64,000 nt of DNA from Musa acuminata AAA Group (lineage: Eukaryota > Streptophyta > Magnoliopsida > Zingiberales > Musaceae). The notes beneath the pieces are model-generated. The model saw only the letters and a list, made by a program, of their open reading frames with translations, made no database searches and was not told the DNA's origin. The position numbers and the translations under genes were made by a program. Numbering within the stretch: the stretch's first letter is position 1; the number at the start of each line of letters is the position of its first letter. Positions 1 through 12,306 of this stretch are shown here, piece by piece. Location: contig NC_088327.1 of NCBI RefSeq assembly GCF_036884655.1, positions 10,677,501 through 10,741,500 on the forward strand, in the 5' to 3' direction.

Positions 1-258
1 ATTAATGAAAACATATCTCGAGCAATAATTGTATTAATTTAATATAAAATTTTATTAAAAATTTTATTTATATCATAAAATATTCTTATATATTAAGTTC
101 ATCATGCTATTGAAACTAACTAAAATGTTTGCGAGATCTCATCGAAAATCACAATCTCAGTCTTCGTACACATTTGGGTCTCTCATTTAGTCACATCAGA
201 GTTCCTATGTATACGGACCTAAATTGATTTGAAATGATTTAGACATCACCAACATTCA

Positions 259-261
<3 letters not shown>

Positions 262-343
<82 letters not shown>
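262..343. repeat. (TA)n microsatellite
   Basis: About 82 bases of uninterrupted TA dinucleotide repeat. Confidence 0.95.
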
Positions 344-345
<2 letters not shown>

Positions 346-1392
346 AATTGATTCGATAAGTGATCTAATGACCTGAGCATTGGTTGAGTTGATATCTATT
401 TCAGTTTTAATGATAATGATAAGTATAATAATATTATTATAAATTTTAATTATTCAACACATTAAATATTTAAAATCAATCTCAATCGAACTTGTCATAG
501 GTTTAGTATCGTAAAACAAGAGGTTCGACAAGGAATCTTATAAAAACTGACTAAATCGTATACTAAATAAAAATTCCTTCGATGCTTAAGTTAATTGAAT
601 AAACTACGTGAAAAGTAATTTAAGATAGTTTTAAGAGAACACCCGAGAACTTTTTATAGAAAACTCAATTAATCATTGAAATTAAACGAGGAATTAATCC
701 ATGTGATATTTGCATAGAATTATCGATCATTATTCGATTATAAAGATGTCCACTAAAGCGCAAAGCATTATAATTATCAAACGTAGATTTATGAAGTGAA
801 ATGTTCCGATTGATGTGCGGAGATGATTGATGTATATATATGTTGTATCGAATCAACGTCGGTCAGTGAGGCCACTATGATATCAAATCGTCCAAGTGTT
901 AAAAAACCCTTTATCAAATATCAATCTACTTTTTTGCATGAGAGTTTAGATGGATCAAACTTGTTTCAAATTCGGGTTTTTGCCACCCTTAGTCCTAAGA
1001 TTAGTCGTTTAATATATTAATGCCCATAACTTACCCATAAGAGAACAAATCCACAACTCATATGCTTTCTTTTTCTCCATACCTCTCTCACTATCTGATC
1101 CAAAAACTACGAGCAACTCCGGTCCCCTACAGGTGTGCCTGAGATTGGAGGTCGAGTCGCCCCTAAGACGGTGATGGACCGAGAGTAGTCCTTTTTCTGT
1201 GCAGGCAGGTCCACCCCTTCGTATATTATTTCTGTTTTCTTCTCCCTTTTCTCGATGTTATCTTCCCGTCAATTTCTTCTTCTCACACCATTCAACTTAG
1301 ATGGGGCACGTTTGAATGGAACGTCGAATAAACCTTCTATTTGGAAGGATATTTTCAATTTATTTCTCAATCTCCTTTATTCGCCATAATCG

Positions 1393-1395
<3 letters not shown>

Positions 1396-1451
<56 letters not shown>
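1396..1451. repeat. (TA)n microsatellite
   Basis: About 55 bases of uninterrupted TA repeat. Confidence 0.95.
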
Positions 1452-1455
<4 letters not shown>

Positions 1456-1853
1456 TTAAATAATATTTTTTTAAATGATCATTTTATCCCTTTATTGATT
1501 ATCCTCTCGGTCTTTACCCAACCTAGTATGTTAGCTATTGTCTTCGTCGGAACCCAACAAGTTGTGACGATAATACTCACCCACAATCAATGGACGATAA
1601 CCCTGTGTATAAGGGAAGAGATGATTAATTATCACGACAGTTAGCATGCGGAGGGGGATGATCCCATGTAGTGGAATGGGGGCTAGGGTAAATAGCGAAC
1701 CCTCATACGAAGGTTGCGGTTGACAAAAAAAATGACAAAAGTGACGATAGATCCGATGAGAAAATGAGCAAAATGAATTTTTCGTAAGACCAATGTGTTA
1801 TTTCAAAAATTATGTACCAAATTTTTAAAAATATTTTTTTTTCATGAATTCAT

Positions 1854-1855
<2 letters not shown>

Positions 1856-1943
<88 letters not shown>
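1856..1943. repeat. (TA)n microsatellite
   Basis: About 88 bases of TA repeat, 350 bases before the PMP22-type start codon. It generates spurious poly-Ile/Tyr reading frames on the minus strand. Confidence 0.95.
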
Positions 1944-1946
<3 letters not shown>

Positions 1947-2294
1947 GGAATAGAATTTGCGAAGAAAAGAAAAAGGAAAGGAAAAGCAAATGGGAAATAA
2001 GATGATGAAGGGTAGTTCGCACCTGACTCGTCGTGGTCATTATGGCTTTCCCCCACCGCTTTTAATTGGATCCTTCCCCCTCGCGTTCATCACATCACAT
2101 CTCACGCAGTTGACTGACTCGATCACCTACCCATTCCGTCACCTTCAAAATCCAGCCCCCCTTTCTTCCAACCTTCCTATATTCCCCGTCTTTGCTTTCC
2201 TTTTTAACTTCACTCTCTTCCTCCCCTTCCTCTTCCCAAAACCCCAACAGCCGAGAGGAAGGGCGCGCTGCTGATCCTTCTTCTGCTCCCAGAT

Positions 2295-5200
2295 ATGTCG
2301 GAGATCGTGACCGTCGCATGGCAGCGCTACCTTCAGCTACTCCAAGCCCATCCCCTGAGAACTAAGGTTGTTGTTTGTTTTCACGCCCTTCTCGTTTCCT
2401 CTGCTTCGGTCCTGCGATTGCCATGTCAAAGTTAGTGCCTTGAGATAGCGTACTGGTGTTTTACTTTGTTGGTTCCCTTGTTTCTTGCTAGGCCATCACT
2501 TCAGGGGTGTTGGCTGGGTGCAGTGATGCGATTGCCCAGTATATCTCGGGGATCAGGAAGCTCCAGTTGAGAAGGTTGCTTCTCATCGCGGTATGATATT
2601 CCAACTCTTTCGGTCGATTCTGTTTCTGGGTCGAAAATACCTTTTTCCCTGTATCAATTTTTTGCTCTATATTGGTGAAACATTTGGCTAGATTACTGCT
2701 ATTGACGTCTCTGACTGATCTCGGTATAATATAAAAAGTCATGTTCCGCGAGTCATGGTCGTCAATTTTACTTTTCAGTAACTTTGGTTCGTCCATTCAA
2801 AGTGAACATATTCCAAAATCCCAAATTGTCAGTTCATCATTTTCGTCAAGACATAAGTCCAGGTTATTTTAGTCCTTATTTTGGACATAGATGATTGGTG
2901 TTTTTAAGGAAGATAGGATATTAATTGATTGAAATGCTTATAAGTTACAGGGAACATTAATTGGAGTAAGAAAAAGAGTACAAGATGTTCTGACATGTTC
3001 AAGGAAACCATGTGAGTCAGTTGATGTAATGGATACGAGGATAAAAAGAAAGCACGGTTCTCCAGGGTTAATTATCTTTGGGTCAAGATTGGGCGCGTGC
3101 TGTTTACAACTGAAAAATAAAGAAGTATGTGGAGAATTAGGCCTTCGCTTCGCAGCAGTTGGCCTTGGAGAAAGCTATTTGGGTTGAGAGAATAAGATTA
3201 GATTGTTTATTTTCATATTTAGGGAAGGGAAAATGGTTTTAGTTTGATAATTGTGGACCTTGTGGTTTCTCTTTTTGTGGAAATGGCAAAAGATTTTAGC
3301 CCGATAGTTCTCATGTACTATATAAAACATTGTTTATCTGTCAATAAAAGATTGAGTCTTGCAAATATTTTAGCTTGCATACTTAGTCTTTCAAATTTTT
3401 TGCAGCTTTATGGTTTTCTCCATTCTGGACCATTTGGTCACTTCTTTCACAAGCTCATGGAAAAAATTTTTGAGGGAAAGAAAGGAAAGGAAACTGTTGC
3501 AAAAAAGGTGTGTATGTTGCAATGCTTGTTTTTCTCTGAAAACAAAATATATAGCGAGTACCTGAGTATGAGTAGCGTTTTTGAATTATCATCAAATACT
3601 TGATATTTTCAGGTACTGTTGGAACAGCTTACTGCCTCACCTTGGAACAATATTCTCTTTATGGCTTACTATGGATTGGTTGTTGAAGGTTTGCATTGCT
3701 ATGAATTTTCCTATTTTACAACATTGTTTCGGCTAAATTTCTTTCTTGGAATTCATTCTTGTGTTATTGACAAATGCTTGTTGTCTATTGAGCCATAACC
3801 ATTTGATCTTTTTGTATACAATACTTGTCCGCCGCCTGTTATGAGATGTTCGAACTATGCACTCTGTGCTTCACTGAAATTCTTTTTACTCGTCTAATTT
3901 GTTTCCTAGTCATTCGTTATTTTGTTTAAACCTTTAAATTTAGATTATGTTTTCAAATATCTTTCCTGCTGGCAGGCTCAGCCATAAGGCATTTGGCTCT
4001 TGAGTGAATAAGCTCATCTTGTTCATGTTGGATATGATGTCTTATGAAGATCATATTGGCTATTTCTTTTTCAGACCACTATATTCAATTCCCTAATCTA
4101 AATAGTAGCATTGTTAAGCTTTTACAACTCAAATTATTTGATCAGGTCAAAACTTTAGTTGCTAGATTTATCAACATTCAAATGTCAGACCTAAAGAATT
4201 CTTTTGCTTATGGTTTAATTTGGAGATAATCATTGTTTGCTCTGATCCTTTCCTGCTTCAAAATTATGCACAGTGTGATGTTTTGTGGCGTAAGCTTCTG
4301 AACACATTGACTACACCAAGTAATTTAAATATGCATTTGTTCAACTTGTTGTGTTGTTTCTGAGTGCAGGCAGATCATTTAGTTTAGTGAGGAGGAAAAT
4401 AAGGAATGATTACCCATCTGTCCAGTTGACTGCATGGAAGGTACTATTTCCTGACAATATTTGGTTATTAGTATGCCTGACATCTCATGTGTGTGTGTTA
4501 AGTCTTATTGGGGTTTGATCTGCAGTTCTGGCCTGTAGTTGGTTGGATAAACTATCAGTATATGCCTCTGCAGCTGCGTGTGCTGTTCCAGAGTTTTGTT
4601 GCTTCATGCTGGTTCGTGTGACTCATTCCATTGAATTAACTTTCTTATAGATCTTCTCTAATTGATTTCCTTGTAGTTATTACAGCATTAATTACTTTTT
4701 CTGATGCATGATTATGTAAATTCTTCTTTGCCGATTCATTTGAGACTCATTATAAATTCAATTGGCTTCAAATTAGCATTTGATGCTTAGAATCCTTTCT
4801 TCTCATGCACAAATAGGAACAGAAATAGTAAGAAATATGGTTAAAATTGATGTTTAGTCTTTTCTTTGTATTTATGTTTCAGCATTTACCTGTCGTTATA
4901 ATAATACCATCTTGGTGAGCATCCATGCATCTGAGGATTTTGTTGGTTTGAGTGAAAACTTTGTTGCACGAGTTATGAAAAGCTGAAAACGGCAGTTTAG
5001 TGCCTAGGTATTCCCAGAATTGCATATATGCTGGTACACTTTTAAGTGCTGATAAAATTTTTGATCTTCAGTGTAGATCCATGCAAATAGAAAAAGGAGG
5101 AGACAGTAGATAAAATTTAAGATTTTATTCTACGATAATTGTTTTAGTTTCTCAATGTCAGTTGACAATATGATTAAGAATTATTCTGTGAAGCCTCGCT

Positions 5201-5929
5201 CCATTTGAGACTACTAATTATGGTGAGTGAAATGGTTGACAGTCAAGTGAGCTTTCATGACAGAAGCATTTTCTTATGAGTTGCTAATGGTAACCAGAGG
5301 ATGGATTGCCTGATGCCTCTGATGGTAGCTTGAATATTGGTCTTCCGGAAGTATCGAAAAGATAAGTGGAAGAGAACTCCTGAGTGCCATGTGCATTCAG
5401 CACATACATTGCTGACGGACAACAGATAACTTTTGCTTGTCCCCTTCAATGCTGCAATCAAATAGATGGATTTGCTAAATCTGGAGCATTAAGGGGCTTT
5501 GTTTATGGGTGTAAGTTTGTCCAGTAGTGGAGTCGGTCTTTTGCTAAACTATAGTATGAGAGCAGTGCCTGGTGACCATGATCTAGACTGGGTTTGAAGG
5601 GACCGTTCATATGAGGGGTCAATGGCGCTCGTGGCCGAGAGTTCATTGGGTTCGCCATAGTGCCTTTGACAGTAGCCCGGAGGTCTCTCATGTTGCGATC
5701 CCTAGTGCCGACACATCATGGTTCCAAGATGCCACCTCATCATCCACATGGCTAATGCAAGCCACGCATCATATGTATTAGCATCATTCATCCATCTGCT
5801 TATCTTTTATGTGGATTTAATGTTAGTTTTATGACACATGATTTTGTCATCTGAAGCTAATGGCTACCTTGTATTGTAATATGCAGGGCTGTGTTTCTGA
5901 ATCTAAAAGCAGCTGCTAAAAGGGAATGA
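2295..5929 (+). CDS. PMP22: PMP22/Mpv17-family peroxisomal membrane protein, 7 exons, 182 aa
   Basis: Exons read by eye: 2295-2366, 2492-2590, 3406-3507, 3613-3688, 4370-4440, 4526-4611 and 5887-5929. All introns are GT-AG and the frame is open throughout (549 bases including TGA). The product starts MSEIVTVAWQRYLQLL and contains QAHPLRTKAIT, AGCSDAIAQ, GPFGHFFHKLM, LLEQLTASPWNN and the family signature around WPVVGWINYQYMPLQLR, near residues 140-157. This closely resembles Arabidopsis PMP22 as I remember it, a roughly 190-residue integral peroxisomal membrane protein with four membrane segments. The family (PXMP2/Mpv17) is linked to movement of small solutes across peroxisomal or mitochondrial membranes; the exact substrate in plants is not settled. 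The last intron (4612-5886) is the longest. The gene converges with the KCS gene on the other strand. Length and motifs indicate an intact gene. Confidence 0.93.
5500..5780. other. GC-richer block inside the last PMP22 intron
   Basis: Inside the last intron the composition changes from AT-rich to mixed or GC-rich for about 280 bases and then returns. It could be an old transposon insertion. I found no terminal repeats or coding motif that would name it. Confidence 0.3.
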
Positions 5930-6837
5930 TGGGAATATTATTCATTTCCTTATTGTGCCAGTAGAACCTCTGAACTTTGGGAATCGCTGTCATCTGCTTA
6001 GACACTAGAAAGCCTTCCTTGCGGCATTATTTAGAAGACTTACGCCGGATGGAAACATTTAATATTGCTTGTTCTTCAGTAATCCTGCGTGTTATATATT
6101 AGAGCAAGTGGCCATTATCATTCTCTGTTTCCTCCATTTACCAAATTAGATGACTCGTTTCTATGTTAGAAGAAGATGACTTGGGAATAAATTTGTCCAA
6201 CTTTGCAGCATGTTGATTTCCAATGTTCACATGTTCGATGTCCTAAGTATGTCTCACTGCTCTTCGTCGATGGTAATGATCATGATTTAAGCCAAAGTGA
6301 GGCTGTTCATAAATTGCTCCTTCCTTTTTCCTTCCCAGACAACTCGTTACTCTCCCTAATATATTATCTTACTGGGGTTATCGATTGGGTTATTTATGCC
6401 GGTGCTTCTTGCTCTCCCTTACCCCCCCATTCAAATCCTTAGGATCGAACTCGAATCTTATATCTGTACCTCTCTTCTGCTTAATAAATAAGGTCGAGCA
6501 TATGCATAAATAGTGCAGTACAGCAAACCCAAAAGGTTAGCACATTTGTCATGTCCTCGCGCAGGACGCATGCATTTAGTCCATTTCAGTGAGATGATCC
6601 CACGCCACAGGATTCCAACTTGATTGCGAGACCACCGTAGCAACTGCGACACTTGTTCTCAGGAAAACCTTATGATACATTATTCTTCAACTCTCTTTTA
6701 AGGACATATTATGTGCTACGATAACGATGAGATACGAGCTGAGTAGTAGAAGGACAGTTGTTATCTTCGGATGACAGCAGCAGAAGCGACTGTACGAATT
6801 GAAGAAGAAAGACGATAGGGCGGCGGTGCAGTGCTGC
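5930..6837. other. Intergenic DNA between converging genes
   Basis: Holds the presumed 3' untranslated regions of the PMP22-type gene (+) and the KCS gene (-). No further gene, repeat or RNA was recognised. Confidence 0.6.
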
Positions 6838-8229
6838 TCACGCCTCGTTGACCCACCCAAATTTGTCCATGAAGGGGTTGACTAAGGATTGTGGAGGGTA
6901 GGCTTGGATGCAGTCCTCCCACGCCCCTCCATCCTCCAGGTCTCTCAGCACCTCCCACAGGCAGCTGTTGCACTTGAACCCCGCTCCGAAGCTGAGCATC
7001 AAGACCCGGTCCTTCCTCCTCAGCCGCTTCTTCGCTTCCATGTAGCCCAGCACATACCACAAGCTGCTGGCGGAGGTGTTCCCCCATCGGTGCAGCGTCA
7101 TCCTCGCCGGCTCCACGTCGTACTTGTTTAGCCCCAGGGCACTACCCACTGCATCAATCACCGCCGCGCCCCCGGTGTGCAGACAGAAGTGCTCGACGCC
7201 CGACTTGAAGTTCACCCTCACCGCCGTCCCGGCGTAAGCCTTCGTCTCCTTCGACCGCCGCAGCCGGTGGCGGAGCCCCCGGATGACGTAAAGCGCAAGC
7301 TCTCCCACCGGTAGCACTTTGGGCGCCAGAGCCTGGAGGTTCTCGGTGAAGGCCCGCACCGCTACCTTAGGAAGGCTCTTACTGAGGTGAAAGCCGACGC
7401 GACCGTCTGTATCCTCGTTCTGCATGGCGCAGCTGTATGCGTCGTCGTTGGCCCCACTGTGCGCCCGGACCAGGCATTTCAGTCTCATCTTCGCTCGGTG
7501 CTTCAGCGACGGATCGTTCGTTAGCATGAAGGAGCAGCCGCCGGAGCGGAAAAGGCAGTTCCCGAGCATCATGGACTTGTCAGTGCCGCAATACCAATTG
7601 GGGGCGATGGACTCGGACGTGATGACGACGGCGAGCGTCCTCTTACGGGTCTCGAAGACGTTGTTGACAAGGTCGATGGCAATGGGGCTCGCGCTGCTCC
7701 CCATTCCGGACAGGTTGAAGGTCTTGACGTCCTCCCTCATCTTGTAGCGATTGACGATCCTCGACGTCAGGGATGGGGCCGGAGCGAACATGGAGATGTT
7801 GACGACCAGCACGTCGACGTCACCGGGAGAGATCCCTGTTCTGTGGAAGAGCTCGTCGAGGGTACTGTACATGCAGTCGTCCACCTCGTCGTCGCAGTCG
7901 TCAAGGGTGGGACTCTCCTCCCTGCCCTCGATGATGCTCCGTGGGCCGTACGTCTCCTCGCTGATGCCGGAGTTGACGACGACCTTGAGGAGGAACTTGT
8001 AGTCAGGCATGCTCAGTCTCTTGTTCCTTTTGATGACGTCGCTGCAGAGCTCGGTGGAGAGCTTGCGGTCGTCGGAAGGCTTGTAGCAGACATAATCAAA
8101 GAGACAACAGTTTTGGTTCCTCCGACAATCGAAGGCCTTCCACAAAAAGGACAAAGAGGAGTACAGAAAAAGAACAGTGGCGATCATCCACAAGAGATCC
8201 ATGGCATCAACCGACAGTACTGTATGCAT
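6838..8229 (-). CDS. KCS: 3-ketoacyl-CoA synthase (KCS3/KCS12-like), intronless, 463 aa, catalytic Cys replaced by Ser
   Basis: FAE1/KCS family of very-long-chain fatty acid elongation, which condenses malonyl-CoA with an acyl-CoA in the endoplasmic reticulum. The N-terminus has a hydrophobic segment (about residues 10-31). Family signatures follow: NISMFAPAPSLTSRIVN, PNWYCGTDKSMMLGNCLFRS, HFCLHTGG, TLHRWGNTSASS and MLSFGAGFKCNSCLWEV. The catalytic His (351) and Asn (384) are present, 33 residues apart as in FAE1. The nucleophile motif, normally GMGCSA, reads GMGSSAS: Ser178, codon AGC on the minus strand at 7696-7698. From memory the sequence sits nearest the KCS3/KCS12 clade, of which Arabidopsis KCS3 is reported to restrain KCS6 rather than elongate. 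The reading frame is intact and of normal length for that clade. A second in-frame Met at residue 10 could also serve as start. Condensing activity is doubtful; a regulatory role is inference. Confidence 0.9.
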   Translation of the reverse strand: MHTVLSVDAMDLLWMIATVLFLYSSLSFLWKAFDCRRNQNCCLFDYVCYKPSDDRKLSTELCSDVIKRNKRLSMPDYKFLLKVVVNSGISEETYGPRSIIEGREESPTLDDCDDEVDDCMYSTLDELFHRTGISPGDVDVLVVNISMFAPAPSLTSRIVNRYKMREDVKTFNLSGMGSSASPIAIDLVNNVFETRKRTLAVVITSESIAPNWYCGTDKSMMLGNCLFRSGGCSFMLTNDPSLKHRAKMRLKCLVRAHSGANDDAYSCAMQNEDTDGRVGFHLSKSLPKVAVRAFTENLQALAPKVLPVGELALYVIRGLRHRLRRSKETKAYAGTAVRVNFKSGVEHFCLHTGGAAVIDAVGSALGLNKYDVEPARMTLHRWGNTSASSLWYVLGYMEAKKRLRRKDRVLMLSFGAGFKCNSCLWEVLRDLEDGGAWEDCIQAYPPQSLVNPFMDKFGWVNEA

Positions 8230-8399
8230 GACAGTCGCAAAGAGAGGAAGAGTTAGAGATCGATCAGTCTGACTCCTCCTTGCTGTCGAGAGGTGCTGAA
8301 GAGTTATTTGTAGTGAATTGCTTCAGAGAGAGCTGCTATAAATGCATAACCATCATCTCCAACTTCCCCACCAAATTTTCTTAGATCACTATTAGTTTA

Positions 8400-8446
<47 letters not shown>

Positions 8447-9479
8447 GGCAGCGAGAGCATTAGTTGATGTCACGAGAGGGAGAGAGAGGTTGGTGATGGA
8501 AGGTGATCGAACAACCAACTGCCGTGGAAACACCCCCGCGGTGGACTGAGATCCAACTTGGTCTACGCTTAAAATACACATGGCCATGCATAAGACAAGA
8601 TCTGAGAGGGACACCGGAGGTTTGCCATGGCACTTCTCTCTCGATCTTCTCAGCTTTTGGTAGTAACATAACAGTTCTAGTTGACGTGTGGATTAGTCTG
8701 CTTGTGAAAGCGCCTCTACGCCGTTTGTTCATATTCAATCTCGTACTGTGCATTGGAGGATGTGAGCAAAGGAAATCTTTTGGTGATATAAATCTTCTTT
8801 TCCTACCCACAAAATTCCTTGCGGTGGGCCATCCTGCCTTGGTGGCAAATCGTACCCATAAATTTTACGACTTCATCAACTGATTGTCCTGTCAAAGTTG
8901 GTCATCGTTTTACACGACACGCAATACAGTCAGTGTGGATTTGGGTTAGGTTATTTTCTATTCCTTATATTTCGAGTTCTAGCTATCTAATTCTTTATGT
9001 TTTCTTAAATCACAATAAATTTTCACTATATCAGACGCTCATATGGATTCAAACATGAGGTCTCTGATTTGTTCATTTAATTATTTATATTTTATGAATA
9101 TAAATATAAATATAATTATTTATATTTGTTTAAGAAATTTGCGCCGTCCATTGCGTAAAGGAGAATAGTCAAAGCTCCCAACATCGATCTACGGACTTAG
9201 TCGTGCTGACTTAATAGTCACGATGTATTTGTTCGTTAACAACAATTTTACGTTTGTCCATAAAGGTCAAAAAGAAAACTTCAGACAAGCTGATGTTGAT
9301 TGGCTTGGTAAGGCGTGTCGATCATTCACTGGCTATCTAAAGAAGATGGCTGCCTTCACCACGGACTCCATTCTCCAACAAGGTCATTGTAGTTGCATTG
9401 ATTTGTCATAGCGATATTGTCCGAGAACTAAACGTACTAATGAATGTGATTTGACGCCACGAAGACTAGAAATCAACGT
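8230..9479. other. KCS upstream region and intergenic DNA
   Basis: Presumed promoter of the minus-strand KCS gene and a further kilobase in which I see no gene. It contains a GA microsatellite. Short frames here have no recognisable domain. Confidence 0.5.
8404..8442. repeat. (AG)n microsatellite
   Basis: About 39 bases of GA dinucleotide repeat in the upstream region of the KCS gene. On the KCS coding strand it reads as a CT-rich tract. Confidence 0.95.
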
Positions 9480-9750
9480 ATTGGGGGACAATTGATATTA
9501 TCGAGAAAAGCAAATTATATTTTTCTTAATATCTCGATAATATGTTATAATAATTTTAATAATTTTAAATTATAAAAACTATGATAATATATTATCATGA
9601 TTCTAATAAGGATCATAAGATGATCTCCTAAAATGATTTAGATGAATATTTTATATCTATTATTGATTAAAAATATATAATTATCATATTTTATAATCTT
9701 ATAAACTCTTACACACTATTAATACAAATTTATGTTAGGCTTTTTTTTTA

Positions 9751-9762
9751 TGGTATTGGAGC
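9751..9762 (+). other. Degenerate primer-binding site of the plus-strand copia element
   Basis: Reads TGGTATTGGAGC against the usual TGGTATCAGAGC that pairs with initiator tRNA-Met. It lies directly after a T-rich probable LTR end, supporting a copia 5' end here. Confidence 0.5.
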
Positions 9763-10259
9763 AATAATTGTTTTAACTTTTTTTTTCTTTGATCCTCTCT
9801 CTTGCTACTATTGCTTTGTATCTCATCCTTAGTAGTGGTAGAAGGTATCCACATAACTTCTATTGAGTTTTCTGCTGTAAGAAGTCTATCTTTCTTGTAA
9901 GCTACTTTGAGTCCTTTATTCTATTATTCCCTGAATATACTCTTGTCTCCGTTAACATTATGATCCAAACTCATCTTAAACTCACATCCACAAACTATAT
10001 CTCTTCATATACTTAATTTTATTTTTTTAATCGATTATAATATTATAGGTTATGTAGATGATATCATCACTTGTCCTCTATAAATTAATAGAGAGATTAA
10101 TCTTAAAATTATCAATCCTAAATATATTTTTTTTATCAAAATCATATTCTTAAAATTACTATCAGTGTCTCTCTGCTCTAATTATTTTTTAATAAAAGAT
10201 AATGACAGAGGCATATATGCAAATCTAATATTCATCCTTTCGTATATTTTTCGAGTAAG

Positions 10260-11847
10260 AATTCTCTTTGTTGCTGTCCGATAACACATGTTGTTCTACC
10301 GCCTGTTGCGGACTTCAAGCCACCGAGATCACTATACTACCTCTTCTTCGTAGCTGTTCCCTACAGTGTCGAACTCTAACCATTGCTGATTACCTCTTTC
10401 TGCTAGGCGGTCTTCGTCGATCCTCAACGATCCTTTGCTGATCTATCACCGTCCCAATCCTCCACTCCCTTCTCTGCTATGACCTATTCAGCTTCCATGC
10501 TTTAGACCACGCCTGCTACTTCCTCGGCCCTCTTCGTCGCTGCCGCCCTTCTGACCTTTACTCCTTCCTCTTGTTTTCCTCCTCTCGTGCTATGGTTATC
10601 CCCTGCTCTACCCTTCCTCGCCTCTCTTTGCGGCCACCGCTAATCGAAGAATTCCCCTTTCTCGCTGTCCGACGACAGTAATCCCTCCTCTCCCGGCTGT
10701 CAGTTTTCTCCCCTATTCAGTGGTCCATCTTCTCGCTAGCAATTTCTCAGTCGATCGGCCTGCGGCTTTCTCCACCCAGGACCATGACACTGCCACGATC
10801 ACCCGCGACTCCGTCGCCACCCTCACCGTCCTCGGTGCTAAAGGCCGGTGGTGCTCCTGCAACATCTTCTCCCTGAACTGCCAGGTGGACATTTCTCTGA
10901 TCTGCTACTGCTACTGCCACTGCAGCAACAGCCCCTCACCTTTGGAAGAGCGTGGCCCACCTTTGCATCGAGCGCCCGCTTCTTCCTCAGCGAAGCTCCT
11001 TCGGCCTTGTCGTAGCCGTCTTCCCCCCTTCTTCTCTGTGCCGACAGTCACCTTCTCCTCCCTACGTCGGCATTTTCCCCTTTCCTCCCTGAGCCGACGG
11101 CTTTTTCTGCGGCCGCCTGCTTCCAAACAGCCTCCTCCTTTGGTGGCCATGATCCTCCGGTCATTGGCCGACCTCCATCGATCTTCGTCACCGACGGATC
11201 GCAGGAGGCGAGCATCGTCGAGAAGAAGCGCTCCCCCTTCTTCTTTCGGTGGTTGCTCTCTGCCGTCAGCGATCTTCCTCACCGGCAGACTTCAAGCGAG
11301 TCGAGCGTCCGCCTCTTCTCCCCCTTGTCACAGCCAACAGCCTCTCCTCCTTATGTCGGTGTCTTCTCTAACGCTGCAACTCCATCGACTACCGCTCTAT
11401 GCCCCGAACGCTCATTTCTCGAGTGCTCATCTTTGCACCGAGCATCGCATTAGCCGCCTCACCCTCAGCATCCACCGCACCCTCCTCCTCCCATCTTTTT
11501 GCTTTAAGCCTTGGCACCTCTGCCTCGTCGACCGCCACTCCCTCCTCCATCGACGCTGCTCACAAATCTGCAGCCGTCAAAGTAGTGCTCCCCCTTCTTC
11601 TCACAGAGTGCTCTCAGAACCGCTTCCCTTCCTCGCCGTCCGACGACGATAGTCCCTCATCTCTGCTAATCTGCCGTGCTCAGTTTTCTCTGAGCATCCT
11701 CCTCTTGGCGAAGCGCCCGCCCGTTCTTCCTCACTGGCAAAGCGTCGATCGGCGAAGCAGTTCTTCCTCACCGGCAAAGTCCCCCCTTCCCTGTTGGCCG
11801 GCGATCCGAGACGTAGTTTTGCCACTGCGAGTTCCTCTTCGACGAGC
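10260..11847. other. C+T-rich low-complexity DNA, left half
   Basis: Strongly C+T-rich on the plus strand with short, inexact repeated words such as TTCTTCCTCACCGGCAAAG. A 310-codon open frame at 10,720-11,652 is Ser/Pro/Arg/Leu-rich with no domain and is most simply explained by the composition. The same kind of DNA resumes at 16,407, so the LTR element at 11,848-16,406 is inserted into it. I do not recognise the family; it may be the body of another decayed element. Confidence 0.5.
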
Positions 11848-12293
11848 TGACACGGACTTAGCTGGTTTTGCCTAAGTCGTGCGGCACTCTCGCGCGTCCG
11901 TCCGCAAATGTCAGCCTCCCCGAAGCCTCCCATTGTCCCTTAGGACCAACAAAAGAGAGAACGGGTTAAAGAGAACGCCTCAATCGGGATCCACAAGCAA
12001 ACATGTCCGAAAAACACTTCATAGACAATGCAAATTACAAACAGACTTTACAAGCTCTGAACAGTGGCACAACAAAGGGTAAAATGGTCTATTACAGACC
12101 GAGAAGCTCTCACACGTGTCCACATGACACAACCTTTATTTACAAGCCTAAAGAGGCCACCAACCCAACTAAAATGGGACTATTAAGCCTTCGGCCGCCC
12201 CTTTACATGCTGTACAAGGCATGAACATGCCAACAGACACGGACAGATATAAGCATTACATCAAACACCTTGTTTAGAAGTTTGTCCGTGACA
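11848..12293 (-). repeat. 3' LTR of the non-autonomous element
   Basis: 446 bases. The ends on the plus strand read TGACACGGAC and GTCCGTGACA, a near inverted repeat. It differs from its partner at five sites, for example ACTCTC versus ACCCTC near the left end. Confidence 0.9.
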
Positions 12294-12306
12294 TTCTCCC
12301 CCACTT
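12294..12306 (-). other. Polypurine tract of the non-autonomous element
   Basis: Minus strand reads AAGTGGGGGAGAA and directly abuts the 3' LTR, as expected for plus-strand priming of a minus-oriented element. Confidence 0.75.

Larger units (their letters stand above)
1..2294. other. Intergenic DNA upstream of the PMP22-type gene
   Basis: AT-rich DNA in which I see no gene. It carries three long (TA)n tracts (listed separately). The short frames that cross the tracts are translated dinucleotide repeat. The last 200 bases before the first exon are C+T-rich, which is common for plant 5' leaders, so the promoter and leader of the next gene probably lie at about 2,050-2,294. I could not place a TATA box with confidence. 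Confidence 0.6.

Noticed and set aside
1850..2056. Open frames of Ile/Tyr repeats
   Set aside because: Direct translation of the (TA)n tract.
7843..8256. Plus-strand frames across the KCS gene
   Set aside because: Antisense shadows of a GC-rich coding exon.
8336..8345. CTATAAATG near the KCS start as its TATA box
   Set aside because: The motif reads correctly only on the plus strand, whereas the gene is on minus.
10720..11652. 310-codon open frame on plus
   Set aside because: Composition-driven (C+T-rich, Ser/Pro/Arg/Leu) with no domain, inside nested repeats; opposite-strand frames are open as well.
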